Origin: Tolypocladium sp. Sup5 PDA-1
Lineage: Eukaryota; Ascomycota; Sordariomycetes; Hypocreales; Ophiocordycipitaceae
Reading direction: 5' to 3'
NCBI GenBank assembly: GCA_000750105.3
Contig: JPHH03000022.1
Span: 434,001-498,000 of the forward strand
DNA length: 64,000 nt
Part shown: positions 1 to 10,832 of the stretch, in pieces
Position numbering within the stretch: the stretch's first letter is position 1
Layout: each line of letters begins with the position of its first letter
Position numbers and translations under genes: made by a program
The notes under the pieces: generated by a model
Told to the model about the DNA's origin: nothing
What the model saw: only the letters and a program-made list of their open reading frames with translations
Databases searched by the model: none

Positions 1-165
1 TTACCAGCGCAAGACGTCATCCTCCGCTCAAGGTAACCGATGGAAGGGCAGATGCTACAAATACGCTGAAGCCGCAGTTGAACCCAGTCCGAGACTCCTG
101 CAAGATTCATACACACCAGCCTCTCACACACTTGTACAATTCGCATTCAACCAACCGACATCACC

Positions 166-432
166 ATGGATTCCGGCAAGGACCAGCAGAAGAAGAACGA
201 GGTACGTTTTGAAGCAGCCTCGCCCTGTCATCGCGCCCACCTTGGGTAGGACAGCTGCTAACAACAAGCAAAGGGTGAGAAGGAGTTCAAGGTCCAGCCC
301 ATCAAGGAGAGCATCGACCCCAAGTTTGCCCCTCACCACTCTCACCCGGGCCCGGCCATGGCCAAGGAGATGCCCCAGCAGGAGGGCAACAAGGAGGACC
401 GTCAGGCCAGAAAGGAAGCCCTGAACAAGTAA
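166..432 (+). CDS. Small hydrophilic hypothetical protein (64 aa)
   Basis: Two exons (166-201 and 274-432) joined by a 72-bp intron with a gtacgt donor, a gctaac branch site and an aag acceptor. The product is 64 residues, highly charged (Lys, Glu, Gln, Pro), with no signal peptide, membrane segment or cysteine. It begins MDSGKDQQKKNE and carries a short His/Pro patch (PHHSHPGPAM) in the middle. The ATG has a good context (caccATGG). I do not recognise a family and assign no function. The clean splice sites and in-frame junction support a real gene. The upstream 165 bases show no other feature. Confidence 0.6.
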
Positions 433-1322
433 TGTGGCGCCGTCTTGTCGATGGACCGGAACTGTATGATTAATGACAAATGGGCCGAGGATGGAGATCC
501 TATGAATACATTAGAGGGAATCACAAGTCGTATTCATGACCAAGAAACGTGCACGTTTCCTTCGATGGACTGTGAGTCTCTGACGAGCTGCGTGTGGTGT
601 TGCAGGTCCCGGACTCCCGAGGGCAGATCCGGCACCGCCCCTGCGTTTGCACATCCGAAAAAGAAACATCCTTGCAATCAAAGGCCACCTGCGCTTCTGC
701 AAAAAAGGAATGATGAATTGTAAAACACACTCGAGACAGTCTTTCGCGGAATTGCTTTGACCTCGTCGCCATTCAGCATGGAATCTCGTGGTCCGTGGGG
801 AGACTAGCCTGCCTGCGCGATGACGACAGTCAGGTGTCTGACGCGTGGCTGTGCTGAATCACCGCCGTGGCTGATGCGTGGGAGCTCGGGTTCTGGAAGC
901 GCAACACAGCAATCAGCAAGCCACCACCGCCGTTGGACACAGACCAGCCTCACCACCTCATCTCGTCACCTCCGCAACGACACCCCGTCGACGCAAGAGC
1001 GCCATTCGTGCTGGCCTGCGAAAGTATCAGATCACTGCGACGCAGACAGCGCAGCCACGGCCTCCTCTGACTACTCAGAGCTCGCCCGCTGGCGCTTTAT
1101 CAAACGCGGCTGCCTCCCAGGCGCCACGCCATCTCAGCGACCGACACAACCCTGCGAATGAGGAGGGCAGACGACTAAGCGCCTCTCCACGCGTACAATC
1201 GCACGACGCACGCCGCACACCGCACACGACGACTTGTTTCACCGCGGGTCCCTCCGCAATAACAGGTCTCGAGCATCGCCTGACGCCATTTCGACCTCGC
1301 CGTGAGGCCCGACGCCGCAGCC
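433..1322. other. Intergenic region upstream of the WASP gene
   Basis: No coding sequence is supported. Short ORFs in all frames lack splice logic or family features. The last ~350 bases are C-rich and A/C-rich, like a fungal promoter and 5' leader. Confidence 0.5.
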
Positions 1323-3337
1323 ATGCCTTCCATTCTGAATGACGACGACAAGGACACCGTCAAGCGGTTCGTGCCGAAGCAGTCCAACAAGATCCAGGCC
1401 GTAGCCGTCGCCAGGCTCTACGTCGCGTACCCCAATCGGTCGAAATGGACATACACGGGGCTGCAGGGAGCCATCGTGCTGGCCAACGATCTTGTGGGCC
1501 ACACGTACTGGCTGAAGATGGTGGACATATCGGTACGTAACGACGGTGAATTCGTGAGCAGCGAGCTTTGGACTAACCGCCCCTCGTACAGCCGTCCGCG
1601 CGAGGCGTCATCTGGGACCAGGAAATCTTTGATGTGTGGCACTACAACCAGGACAGGACCTTCTTCCACACCTTCGAGCTGGAGGACTGCCTCGCTGGGC
1701 TGAGCTTTATGGATGAGAAGGAGGCGAAGCAGTTCAAGAAGAAGATGGACGAGCGCGAGAAGAATGCGAGCCGAGCGACCAGATCAACGCCCTTTGGCGG
1801 CCGCTCCCAGCCGATCCAAAAGCATAGCTTGCTAGGTGGTTTATTCCACCGTCACTCGTCCGCCCTATCGCCGCCGCAGCCGACACACGCGAACCTCCCT
1901 CCGCCTCCGATTCACCAGCCGTCGATTTCGTCTCTCAATCTCAATGGCGGCCATCCGCCTTCGGAATTCGCCCTGCTGGATGCCTTTGATCCCCTGTGGC
2001 GAGAGCACTTTGGGCAGGACCTGAGCGACAAGGGCTTGACGGACGATTTCATAAGAGATAACCAGGAGTTCATTGTCGACTTCTTGAGGGACGAACAGGC
2101 CAAGATGGGAAATCAGACGGGATCGCCGCCTCCAGCACCTTCTGGGCCCCCGGCGCCGCCTCCGCCGCCTCCGACGAACGGCAACGCACGAGCGCCTCCT
2201 CCTCCTCCGCCGCCACCTGCCGGCCCCTCCAGCAACTCTTCACCATCGTCAGCAAGAAGAGGAGCTCCGCCACCTCCCCCGGCACCAAGACGATCCGGCA
2301 AGGCTGATACGCCGGCCGGGGAACCCAGCCCTCCCCGGGAGCCGTCCCCTCCTCGTCCCAAGTTCAACGCCCCTCCGCCTCTGCCAGACGCGGGCAAATT
2401 TGCGCACCAGGAGAAGCCAAGGCCAACACCGGCGGCCAACCCCGGCCCTCCCCCCCCTCCGAGGCCTGCCAAGACGCCGATCGAACCCGAGAGCTCGGGC
2501 GGGAAGTTCCACGTCCCCCCGGCCTTCAGCGGCCAGCGGATCCCCCCTCCAACACCGAACCGCGGCCCCGTACCGCCGCCACCTCCCCCGAGGGGCAACG
2601 ACAGCCACGCTGGACAGTCCGGCCACTCGCCGGTGGCTCCACCGCTGCCGCCGAAGGTACCGGCTGGAAATGCTCCTCCGCCGCTGCCGCCTTCCAGCTC
2701 ACGGCCCGTCCCTCCCCCGCCGACTGCCAGCGGCCCGCCGCCGCCTCCTCCACTACCGTCTTCAAACGCTCCTCCACCACCACCTCTGCCGTCTTCAAAC
2801 GCTCCTCCACCACCACCTCTGCCGTCGTCGAACGCCCCTCCACCACCGCCGCCGATGCCATCGTCATCCGGCGCCGGCCCACCCGCACCCCCGCCTCCGC
2901 CACCACCGATGCCATCCTCATCCGGTGGTGGCCCTCCTCCCCCTCCGCCACTGCCGCCGAATCGGGACTCTGGCTACTCCTCTGGGGTGCCGGCTCCAGC
3001 TTTGCCAGCCGTGGATACGGGCCGAAACGCCATGCTGGGAGACATCCAAAAGGCAGGGGGTATCGGCTCACTCAAGAAGATCGACAGGACCCAGATCAGA
3101 GACCGAAGTAGTGCACAAGTCGGAGGAGGCAGCGATACAGGCCCACACGGGAGTGGCCTTCCACCCGCTGGTGCTGCTCCTGGAGGAGGTGGTGGCATGG
3201 CTGATGCCCTGGCAGCTGCTCTACAGAAGAGAAAGGAGAAAGTCAGCAAGAGTGGTGAGTACCCAGCCATTTCTAAGTAGTTTACGGCGTGCTAACACAT
3301 GGGAATAGATGACGAAGACGACGAAGACGAATGGTAG
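1323..3337 (+). CDS. LAS17: WASP-family actin nucleation-promoting factor (Las17/Bee1-like)
   Basis: Three exons (1323-1532, 1592-3254, 3309-3337) give 633 residues. Residues 1-110 form a WH1/EVH1 domain (…YTGLQGAIVLANDLVGHTYW…, then GVIWDQEIFD). A very long proline-rich centre follows, with many runs of five or more prolines for SH3 and profilin binding. Around residue 545 lies a WH2-like actin-binding motif (AMLGDIQKAGGIGSLKK), followed by a short helical connector and an acidic tail ending DDEDDEDEW, whose terminal Trp is the Arp2/3-binding hallmark. The last exon of only 29 bases encodes that tail, so a model that reads through the 54-bp intron would lose Arp2/3 activation. The expected role is Arp2/3-driven actin assembly at endocytic sites. 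No CRIB/GBD is visible, as in yeast Las17. The family assignment is secure. Confidence 0.95.
2753..2851 (+). repeat. Three 33-bp tandem repeats inside the polyproline region of LAS17
   Basis: Units at 2753-2785, 2786-2818 and 2819-2851 each encode LPSSNAPPPPP. The first two copies are nearly identical at the nucleotide level and the third has diverged at third positions. A second related duplication (MPSSSG-GPP) follows at about 2857-2960. Confidence 0.85.
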
Positions 3338-3993
3338 ACTGGCCGCGGCAATACTGAAGAGTAAGGACATGTGGAGCGTGTTGGTATACTGTGGCGGCCT
3401 CTTCGCGATGGCATACGAGCGTCTCAAAAAGTAGTCACTTTGCATTCTCAACCGCTGGCAAACGCGGTAGTATCATTAGGGTGGGGACATTGCTGTTTGA
3501 CTCGCGGGTGTCCAGATGAGGATGGGCTTGGATCTGGGCCCAAGTTTCAGAGCGAACCCGCAGGGAGTTGGGAGTCGATGAAACTGTTTCGTGCTAGTTG
3601 TCGACAGGCTCTGTGGCTTGTAGGATAAGCTGCGAGCAAAAAAAACCCATACAAAATCACCAGAGGCATTTACGAAAACAGGCGTGTCTTTGTCTATCGA
3701 GTGATGCTGTGCGTAACCCATGATAATGCAAGTTCTCATATTCATAAATACGGGGAGAAGACAAAGACGTGAACAACATGACGGGCCGTGACGTCTCTCC
3801 CACCACGGCCGTCCAACCTCCGCTCCAACTACTGTCGTGGGACCCGCCGGGCCACATGTGCCCGAGGGGTTTGAGAGAGAAGACAGCGTGCATGCCCCGG
3901 CAGCACAGGGGGAGTAGCCTCGATGACGCACCGCCCCGCGTGCTGCGCGGGAGCGAGCCTGCGCAAGGCATCGCGCAGCTCCGAGGGCCGGGC
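3338..3993. other. Convergent intergenic region, LAS17 / eIF1A
   Basis: 3' flanks of two convergent genes. No ORF with family features, RNA gene or repeat was seen. Confidence 0.5.
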
Positions 3994-4712
3994 TTAGATG
4001 TCGTCAATGTCGACTTCCTTCTTGCCGCCCTCCTCGGACTCCTCGTCGGAGTCGGCATCGCCGAACTCGAAGTAGGCCTCGCCGTCCTCGCCCTGGCCAA
4101 AGGAGTCGGTCTCGTTGATCTTGGCGTTCTCGGGGAGCTCGCCGTAGGACTTGAGGGTTCGGGCCTCGTCGGCCGTGTACTTGAGGATGACGTCGCCCTT
4201 GTTGTCCTGGAAGTCGCGGAGGGAGAGGAGGATGATGTCGCCCTGGTTGATCCAGACCTTCTTGCGCATCTTGCCGCGGATCTGTGAGGCCGGAGTCAGT
4301 GTCATTCCATATTACGCGTTACCGAAGAGAGAGAAGAAAAGCTGCCGCTGTGGGCGTTTATTTTGCCGCCGTGGGCAAAACAAAGTGAGGGGGTCGCGCG
4401 GGGAGGGGACGTACGTTGGCGAGACGCTTGCTGCCGTCAAAGCACATGGCCTCGAGGCGGCCGTTGCCGAGCATCTTGAGGACCTGGGCGTACTCCTGGC
4501 CGTCCTCCTTGAAGGTCAGCTCGCGGCGCTGGTCGTCATTCTCCTTGGTTCCTCTTCTGCGGTTCTTGCCGCCCTGTGGTCCGGAGCGTTAGCATCGCGA
4601 CAACAAACACACAACTGCGCAGCCATGGTGGGGGCGGGGCAAAGGGACAGCGCAGCGGCTAGGCCTTTTCCCCCCTCGTGTGTTTTCGCACCTTTCCCTT
4701 GTTCTTGGGCAT
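3994..4712 (-). CDS. TIF11: Translation initiation factor eIF1A
   Basis: Three exons on the minus strand (4712-4692, 4573-4415, 4281-3994) give 155 residues, matching the family length. Exon 1 encodes only MPKNKGK, then GGKNRRRGTKENDDQRREL, the basic N-terminal tail of eIF1A. The OB-fold follows (EDGQEYAQVLKMLGNGRLEAMCFDG, split for reading) and continues with IRGKMRKKVWINQGDIIL. The C-terminal tail is acidic and ends KKEVDIDDI, which is typical of the factor. eIF1A binds the 40S A site and works with eIF1 in scanning and start-codon choice. Both introns have consensus ends (gtgcga…cag and gtacgt…cag). Identification is secure. Confidence 0.96.
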
Positions 4713-5415
4713 ATCGACGCCGGTGGTGTGTGTCTGGTCGGGAGCGTGGAAGTTGGGCGCAGTCGCGGGGGGAGGTTGTCTGAGGCGAAAGTAGGGAAGA
4801 GGGAAAAATAGGTCGAGGGGAGTTTGGTGGTATCGAGGAACAGGTGGTGTGGTTTGTAACTTTGCGGCAAGCGCTGGGCGGTGGGGGGTGGAGGTTTTGT
4901 GGTTCGCCCGCTGGGCGCCTTTTCATTCGGCTCTGGCGCGAGTTGGGCTTTCACCGATGGGGCCCGCCCTCTGTGCGTGTGGCGCCCAAGCAGCCGTGAT
5001 GACTCAATGCCAGGGCGTGGGCGCTTGCTCTTCCAACCCATTGTGCCGTCACAAAAATTGAGTCGCACGCTACTCGAGTACTTGCATTTGTGTTGGTTCC
5101 GGTGGCCGCAAGACTGTATTGCACTAGCAAACTCGTTCCTGCAACCGCCAAGCCACACCCGAATTACCTAATCACAGGCCATGGGCCTGCACAGCGGCCA
5201 GTCATTGGCCGCCCATTCTTCTTTCGAGATAGCTTCGAGCTCTGCACGATCCGTACAGTCAGTCAGTCAGTCACAGAGACCTGGTTACGCCTCTGGACTC
5301 TGTCGACCCGACCGCAATCGATGCCGAGGCAGCCGAGCCGTGACCCAAGACATTTGCTGACGCGGTGCCTTGGCGTGGCAAAAATGATCGAGACGAGGCC
5401 GATATCCCTTGCGAC
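4713..5415. promoter_or_regulatory. Divergent promoter region, eIF1A / mitochondrial-type protein gene
   Basis: About 700 bp between two divergent starts. It contains a short (agtc)4-type tract at about 5256-5273. No coding feature is supported. Confidence 0.45.
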
Positions 5416-6102
5416 ATGGCGGTAGCACGAGCGCCCTGGAAGCTGGGACCGAAGCTCTGCTCGTTGCCATTTACTCCGTTGCGGCTCGCCTCGACCGCAG
5501 CGCGACAAGGGGGCAGCAAGCCCAGACCCCAGGGCACAATCAGGAGGTTCATACCGGAAGACGTCAAGAGATTCGTCAAGGCGGACGGCAAGCTCCTGAC
5601 GACGCGCGAGAACAAGGAGTTTCTCCTAGAGCACGACCTCGAGCCCGACAATGGCAGGATGGCCCGATTCACCGCCGGCCCCGACCTGCACAGGCTCGCC
5701 GCCGACTTCAACGCCACGTTCGCATTCAGCCCGAGGCACGTCCTCCACCCGCACGACCTGCGATACTTTGAACCCCGCGGGCACCCGCTCGCCGCCATGA
5801 AGAGGACCGAGTACGCGCGCAAGACGCGGGAGCAGCCGCTGTGGGTCATGGTAACGAGCGTCGGCGGCGCGTCGGCGGTTGTGCGGACGCTCACGCGGCG
5901 ACGGCTGGCGAGCGCGATACACACGGCCTTGGAGGCGATGGGATACCGGTCCGCTCCTGGGAGTGGGCCCGGGAAGGAGATCCGCGGGACGATCTGGGTC
6001 ACGGTTCACAATCCCATAAAGGCGGCGAGCCAGTCTGCTGAGCGGTTTGGCAAGGTCGTTGCGGCGGCATTGGACAGGCAGTGCAGCCAGCGGCGAGGAT
6101 GA
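5416..6102 (+). CDS. Conserved-looking hypothetical protein, probably mitochondrial (228 aa)
   Basis: Single-exon ORF. I chose the ATG at 5416 because the in-frame extension upstream lacks an ATG. The first ~35 residues are rich in Arg, Lys, Ser and Ala and lack acidic residues (…LRLASTAARQGG), which fits a mitochondrial presequence. The mature part is mixed alpha/beta and basic, with a central PRHVLHPHDLRYFEPRGHP segment and a later LWVMVTSVGGASAVVRTL strand-helix region. I cannot name the family. A mitochondrial translation or ribosome-associated role is possible, but that is a guess from size, charge and the presequence. The gene is convergent with the fusion enzyme, 212 bp away. Confidence 0.65.
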   Translation: MAVARAPWKLGPKLCSLPFTPLRLASTAARQGGSKPRPQGTIRRFIPEDVKRFVKADGKLLTTRENKEFLLEHDLEPDNGRMARFTAGPDLHRLAADFNATFAFSPRHVLHPHDLRYFEPRGHPLAAMKRTEYARKTREQPLWVMVTSVGGASAVVRTLTRRRLASAIHTALEAMGYRSAPGSGPGKEIRGTIWVTVHNPIKAASQSAERFGKVVAAALDRQCSQRRG

Positions 6103-6314
6103 CATACATCATCGATGGCGCATCAATACATGGCGTTCGGGTCAGGGCATACAGTGGCGTTTATGGCAGTATATCCTCGGCTTCTCGACAAGACGTCGTG
6201 GAAGTAGCTTGGTGGTATTAAGACGTTGAATCGCATCTCTATCTGATCCATCTTCTGGACTTGGAACCGTACTCCCCGGCTATGCGTGTACACTAGATGC
6301 TCACCTCGCGCAAT

Positions 6315-8630
6315 CTATGCACAGAACTTGCTCGCAAGCAGCCCCAAAGCCTTCGTTACCCGCTGTATCGATGCCACATCGGCCCATTCTTCCTTTCCAT
6401 GCAAGCCGTCGCCCTTGGGGCCCCAAAGAAGGACCGGGATATCTTTGGCGGCCAGCAGAGCGCAGTCCGTCCAGAACGGCCCCTTGATAAACTCCGCTTT
6501 CCTCCCCAGGGATTCGCCAACAACGTCACCGACCAGAGCGGCGAATGGATGGTCGGGCTCGATCGAGAACGGCGGACGGTCGAAGGTGACTCTCAGATCG
6601 GACTTGAAGTCCTTGACGGATGCGGCGAGCCTGTCCAGGATGTCCTGCACCTCCTTCCTGACGGTTTCTGGTGTTTCGCCGCCCACGGTGCGACGCTCCA
6701 GCACGATCGTGCAGAGAGCGGGATAGGACGAGACTTCCTCGCCGCCCTTGATGATCGAGGCGTGGACGGTGGGCGCCATGACGGGGTTGTCCCGGCCCTG
6801 GCGCAGCCTTTCGGAGTAACGATCCAGCTCGACGAGGAAGTAGCCGGCTCTTGTGATGGCATCGACGCCCGCGCTGGGCAGGGAGCCGTGGGCGGCCACG
6901 CCGTGGATGTCCACCTCGAGCCACACGAAGCCCTTGTGCGCGTGGAAGATGACCTCGCCCGTCGGCTCGTTCACGACGGCGCCGTCGGCGCGCCAGCCCG
7001 CGCCCAGGACCTGCTCCGTGCCGATGCTCGTGGCTTCCTCGTCCGCGACGCCCGTGAATATGACGTCGCCCCGGAGGTTCTGCGCCTTGGCCCCGGCCAG
7101 GGCAACCAGGGCGGCGGCCAGCCCGGACTTCATGTCGTCGGAGCCTCTGCCGTAGACTCTCCCGTCCCTGACCTCGCCGCTCAGGGGGTCGTCGTCGTAG
7201 CCGAGCGTCGTCACGGTGTCGATGTGGCCGTTGAACATGAGGCTCTTGCCGCCTCCTGAGCCGCGCACCACGCCGACGACTGACGGCCGACCTTTGGTGG
7301 GCTCTATCCAGTGCGTCTCAATGTCCCGGTGCTCGAGCCATGCGGCGATGTAGCGGGCAATCTCCGTCTCGCCGGGACCCGGGACAGATCCCAGTGACGG
7401 GTTCGCAGAGTTGATGCGGACGAGGGCTTGGGTAAGGCCGACAGGATCGTCAACCGATACATCCCTCGGCACGGTGTAGGGTTTCGTCCCTTCTGTGCAC
7501 AATAGCACCACCACCGAGTCGCTGCCAAGACCAAGGCTCGCCTTGTCAGACCCCCGCAACCGCCGAACGGCCGCAAGTGGCGCCGCGGCACATGTCCCAG
7601 GGAATACACCCTGAGTCTTGAGGTACTCGGTGGCTTGGTGAGCTTCGTAGTCGGAGACGGTCAAGCTCGCGTCCACGCCGGCTTGCAAGGTGGGCCAAGC
7701 CATGGGCGAGGGCGTCCCACAGTCCAGGCCAGCCATAATGGTGCAGTACGTTTGCACCTCGACCGGCTCATTCTTGCGCAGGCTCTTGTGCAGGCAGGCA
7801 GCAGTGTCGGGCTCGACGGTCATGACGGCAGTGCTGCTTCCTTGCCGCTTGAAGTGCGAGACGACTGCTTGTGCAAAGGACCCAACACCGACGGGGGTGA
7901 CGACGAGATTCGGTGGCGTGTCCTTGAGCTGGCTGTCGATTTCTCGCATCATGGTGAAGTAGCCGTCGACGATCCACTACATGGCTGTTAGACAACGATG
8001 CTCTAAATTTGACGAAGCGTATTGGAGTGGACTAACCTGTGGGACGTCTTGGTATCCTTCAAAGGAGTAGTCTTGAATCAAGAGGCCGTCCTGGTGCTCC
8101 GCGGCACGCAGCGCTGTCTCGAGCGCATCGTCGTACGTCCCCGTGCCCACGACTACCTTGGCTCCTTCACTTTCAATCGCTGCTCGGGTCGATTCATGCA
8201 TGTCGACCGGGACGTGGATCTCTGCCGGCACAGACAGCAGCGATCCCATACGCGCCACGGCCCGTCCATGGTTCCCCTCGCTCGCCGCGTACAGGGTGAT
8301 TGGCCGTGCGGCCAGTGTTGCCTTGACCGTAGCAAGGTCGGTGTCGATGGGGAGATTCAGGTGCCGGACGAGGGCTCGGAATGTGCCCCAGGAGGCGCCG
8401 AGGATCTTAAACGACGGCAAGCCGAACCTGTTGCTCTCGTCCTTCAAGTAGACTGCACCAACCCCAAGCTCCTTGGCGACGTCGTCGAGGCGGACCAGTC
8501 TGGTTGGACCGCCGGGAAATTGGCTGTGAAACTTGTCGATTGAGCGTATTTCCTCAGCTGTGAGGGTAGTTTCGGCGGTCCATGTTCGAGCGGCCGGGTT
8601 GAAATGCGTTGCCCGGTGGTGGGAAGACAT
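6315..8630 (-). CDS. Fusion of diaminopropionate ammonia-lyase-like PLP enzyme and M20 metallopeptidase
   Basis: Two exons (8630-8037 and 7976-6315; 60-bp intron gttagt…tag) give 751 residues. Residues 1 to about 375 are a fold-type II PLP lyase: YLKDESNRFG followed by LPSFKILGAS, where Lys75 is the likely Schiff-base lysine; ASEGNHGRAVA; and the glycine loop TPVGVGSFAQAV near residue 227. This matches the 2,3-diaminopropionate ammonia-lyase/threonine synthase-like group, at its usual length. Residues from about 376 to 751 are a complete M20 peptidase (ArgE/DapE/YgeY-like) with NGHIDTV, GRGSDDMKSG, ADEEATS and GDGLHGKEEW motifs that carry the dinuclear metal ligands. In Escherichia coli the equivalent functions are the neighbouring genes ygeX and ygeY. 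I infer sequential breakdown of an N-acylated or peptide-linked diamino acid; the substrate is unknown. Confidence 0.85.
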
Positions 8631-9200
8631 GTTGACGGTTGTTGAGCAGCGAGCTTAAGCAGAGTCGAGCCGAGAGTCTTGGAAACGATCCTTAAGTCGT
8701 GATCGACGAGAGCTCCTCAGAGCAGGCGGCCCTGCTGTTTATATAGATTCTCCTCGACGGGGGCACGGGGTGACATCTGTATATCTCGAACAAAATTCCG
8801 TGTACTCGGCATATATCCAGGCATAGACGCTACACCCCCGCGCCTTCCACGAACATTACTGGAGCACGCACCGCGCGCCTTCTATGCACGTAGAGAGCCG
8901 CACCCCAAACTGGCAAGACTGGATCTTGGCTCGAGGTTCTGTTCCGCCATCGCAGCTAGCCTGGGCCGCCTTTTACGTGCACCCCCCTCGTGCGAGTAAC
9001 TTGGGGAGAAAAAAACCCCGTTCGCTAAACCAGATGCAATTCCCCGAAGGCTGATAAGGCGCAGCCGACATGGGCGACTCGGCTTCGAGTCAGAGCTGAG
9101 CGCCTCGGAGAAGCTTCTCCCCTCTCCCTTTGCCTCATCGTCGCCTTGCCGCAGTATACCATGTAAAGGCCGTTCTACTCGCCACTGCTCTCCGGCGCAG
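8631..9200. promoter_or_regulatory. Divergent promoter region, fusion enzyme / homeobox regulator
   Basis: About 570 bp between divergent starts, holding the TATA-like element at 8738-8745. The sequence next to the homeobox gene is C/T-rich. No ORF is supported. Confidence 0.45.
8738..8745 (-). promoter_or_regulatory. TATA-like element upstream of the fusion enzyme
   Basis: TATATAAA on the minus strand, about 108 bp upstream of the ATG at 8630. Position and sequence fit a core promoter; there is no expression evidence. Confidence 0.4.
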
Positions 9201-10832
9201 ATGTCCTTGCACGATGCTTTCTTCCTAGGCGCGATCGGCCCCTCCGCAGGGCCGCCGCCGGTGGATGGGGACGCCGACGGGGCCCGCGCCGCGCCGGCTC
9301 CCGCTCTCGATGCCGAGGGGACGTTGGCCGGGCTGGAGGGCGCCGGGATTGACAGCGCCGCCTTGGCCGACCTGGACTGGTCCGACGCCTTCTTGTTCGG
9401 GGGCGGGGACGATGCGAGCCATGCGACGGTGCCGTTCACGCCTGCGGTGCCCGACTTCGCGGCGCACGACGTCGGCGGCCTGCAGTTCCCGCCGCATGAC
9501 TTTGCCGCCGTGGTCTCCCCCGGCTCCGGGTTCGGCGGCAGGCCGGAGCACCTGGGCATGGCCGAGTTCTTCCTGAAGAACGGGGCGTGGCGGCCGCCCG
9601 AGCCGTGCTCGCACTGCAGGCGGCTGCGCTTGCAATGCTTCATGCTGCAGACGACCTCGGCCAACCCGAACCCCGTCAACTCGTGCTCCAGCTGCGTCGC
9701 GCTCTTCCGGCAGTGCAGCCTCGCCGAGCGATCAAAGCGGCAGCCGTCGCACTTTGAGAGCACATCTCCCGTCATCGGGCGGCTGCACGGCGTCAGCGAG
9801 GAGGTCGACGACCATGCCCTTGCCGCCTGGAACCCGATGCCCGAGGCGCCGGCTGCAGAGTCCTCGACGGTGCCCGCTGCGACGAGCAAGAGATCTAATT
9901 CCCGGTCCGTCCGGAAGACGCAGGTGCTGCGTGAGTGGTTTGCCTGCAACCTCGACCACCCGTATCCCACCGACGACGAGAAGTTCTCGCTGGGTGAACA
10001 GTCGGGCCTGAGCAGGACGCAGGTCGTCAACTGGTTCACCAACGCGAGGCGCCGCCATCGGCTCTCCACGCAGCCCATGGTGAACAATGCCACGTTCCGC
10101 GCAGGGTCGCCCATGCCGCGGTCGCTGCTGTCCAGCATGACTCCGTTTGAGCGATGGCGGCATTCGCCCCCGGAGAGCGAGCCCGTACCCGAGGCTGCGA
10201 TCCAGCAAGCCCTGAGCACTGGCGCAAGCCAAGGCGAGGCCCCGGGGGTATCCGAGAGCTTCAACTCTATCGGGCTCGGCTCATCAGCCAGCGACGATTC
10301 CATGCTTCTCTCCCACTCTGCATATAATCATTCGTCAGGAGGGTCGTCCTCGTCCTACTCCCGCCTCTCCGCCAACAGCGACACCGCGTTGTCGGCACGC
10401 AGCTCAGAAGACCGCTCCCAACCCGCCTGGGCAACGACTTCGGCGAGAGCCAAGCGCTCGAAGCCGCGGACGTTTACGTGTCGATTCTGCCCGCGCACCT
10501 TCTCCAAGAAGTACGACTGGCTGCGGCACGAAAGATCCGTCCACACACCCGGGGATATATGGTGGACATGCGCTCTCCCGCTGCAGCCCAACCAGCCATT
10601 CGTGGTTTGGCGTCTCGGCCATGATCAGCCCGAATGCATCTTCTGCGGGCAAGACTCACCGACTGAGGAACACTTCCAATCGCACGAGTTTGAGGCGTGT
10701 TCCAAGCGCGCCGTCCAGGATCGGAGCTTCTCCCGCAAAGACCACATGTGGCAGCACCTGTACAAGTTCCACGGATGCCGCAAGTGGGAAGGCTGGAAAC
10801 CGGACCTAAACCTGCTTCAACGCAAGGCGTGA
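9201..10832 (+). CDS. Homeobox (TALE/KN-type) and C2H2 zinc-finger transcription factor with Zn2Cys6-like motif
   Basis: Single-exon gene, 543 residues. Residues 136-172 have the spacing C-x2-C-x6-C-x15-C-x2-C-x6-C (CSHCRRLRLQC … CSSCVALFRQC), a Zn2Cys6-like arrangement with a longer loop than usual. Residues 233-288 form a TALE-type homeodomain: DHPYPTDDE gives the three-residue loop extension and helix 3 reads QVVNWFTNARRRHR. Residues 427-448 are a C2H2 finger (C-x2-C … H-x4-H), followed by further Cys/His pairs (CIFCGQD…HFQSHEFEAC) up to the C-terminus. The rest is acidic or Ser-rich and probably disordered. The expected role is nuclear regulation of development. The homeobox-plus-C2H2 architecture is known in filamentous fungi; the targets of this gene are unknown. 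Confidence 0.88.
   Translation: MSLHDAFFLGAIGPSAGPPPVDGDADGARAAPAPALDAEGTLAGLEGAGIDSAALADLDWSDAFLFGGGDDASHATVPFTPAVPDFAAHDVGGLQFPPHDFAAVVSPGSGFGGRPEHLGMAEFFLKNGAWRPPEPCSHCRRLRLQCFMLQTTSANPNPVNSCSSCVALFRQCSLAERSKRQPSHFESTSPVIGRLHGVSEEVDDHALAAWNPMPEAPAAESSTVPAATSKRSNSRSVRKTQVLREWFACNLDHPYPTDDEKFSLGEQSGLSRTQVVNWFTNARRRHRLSTQPMVNNATFRAGSPMPRSLLSSMTPFERWRHSPPESEPVPEAAIQQALSTGASQGEAPGVSESFNSIGLGSSASDDSMLLSHSAYNHSSGGSSSSYSRLSANSDTALSARSSEDRSQPAWATTSARAKRSKPRTFTCRFCPRTFSKKYDWLRHERSVHTPGDIWWTCALPLQPNQPFVVWRLGHDQPECIFCGQDSPTEEHFQSHEFEACSKRAVQDRSFSRKDHMWQHLYKFHGCRKWEGWKPDLNLLQRKA

Noticed and set aside
2113..3308. Several Pro/Gly/Arg-rich ORFs on both strands within LAS17
   Set aside because: They are other-frame readings of the polyproline coding repeats.
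8882..10303. Long 473-residue minus-strand ORF antisense to the homeobox gene
   Set aside because: It is a shadow frame caused by high GC; it lacks any family motif, and the plus-strand protein explains the region.
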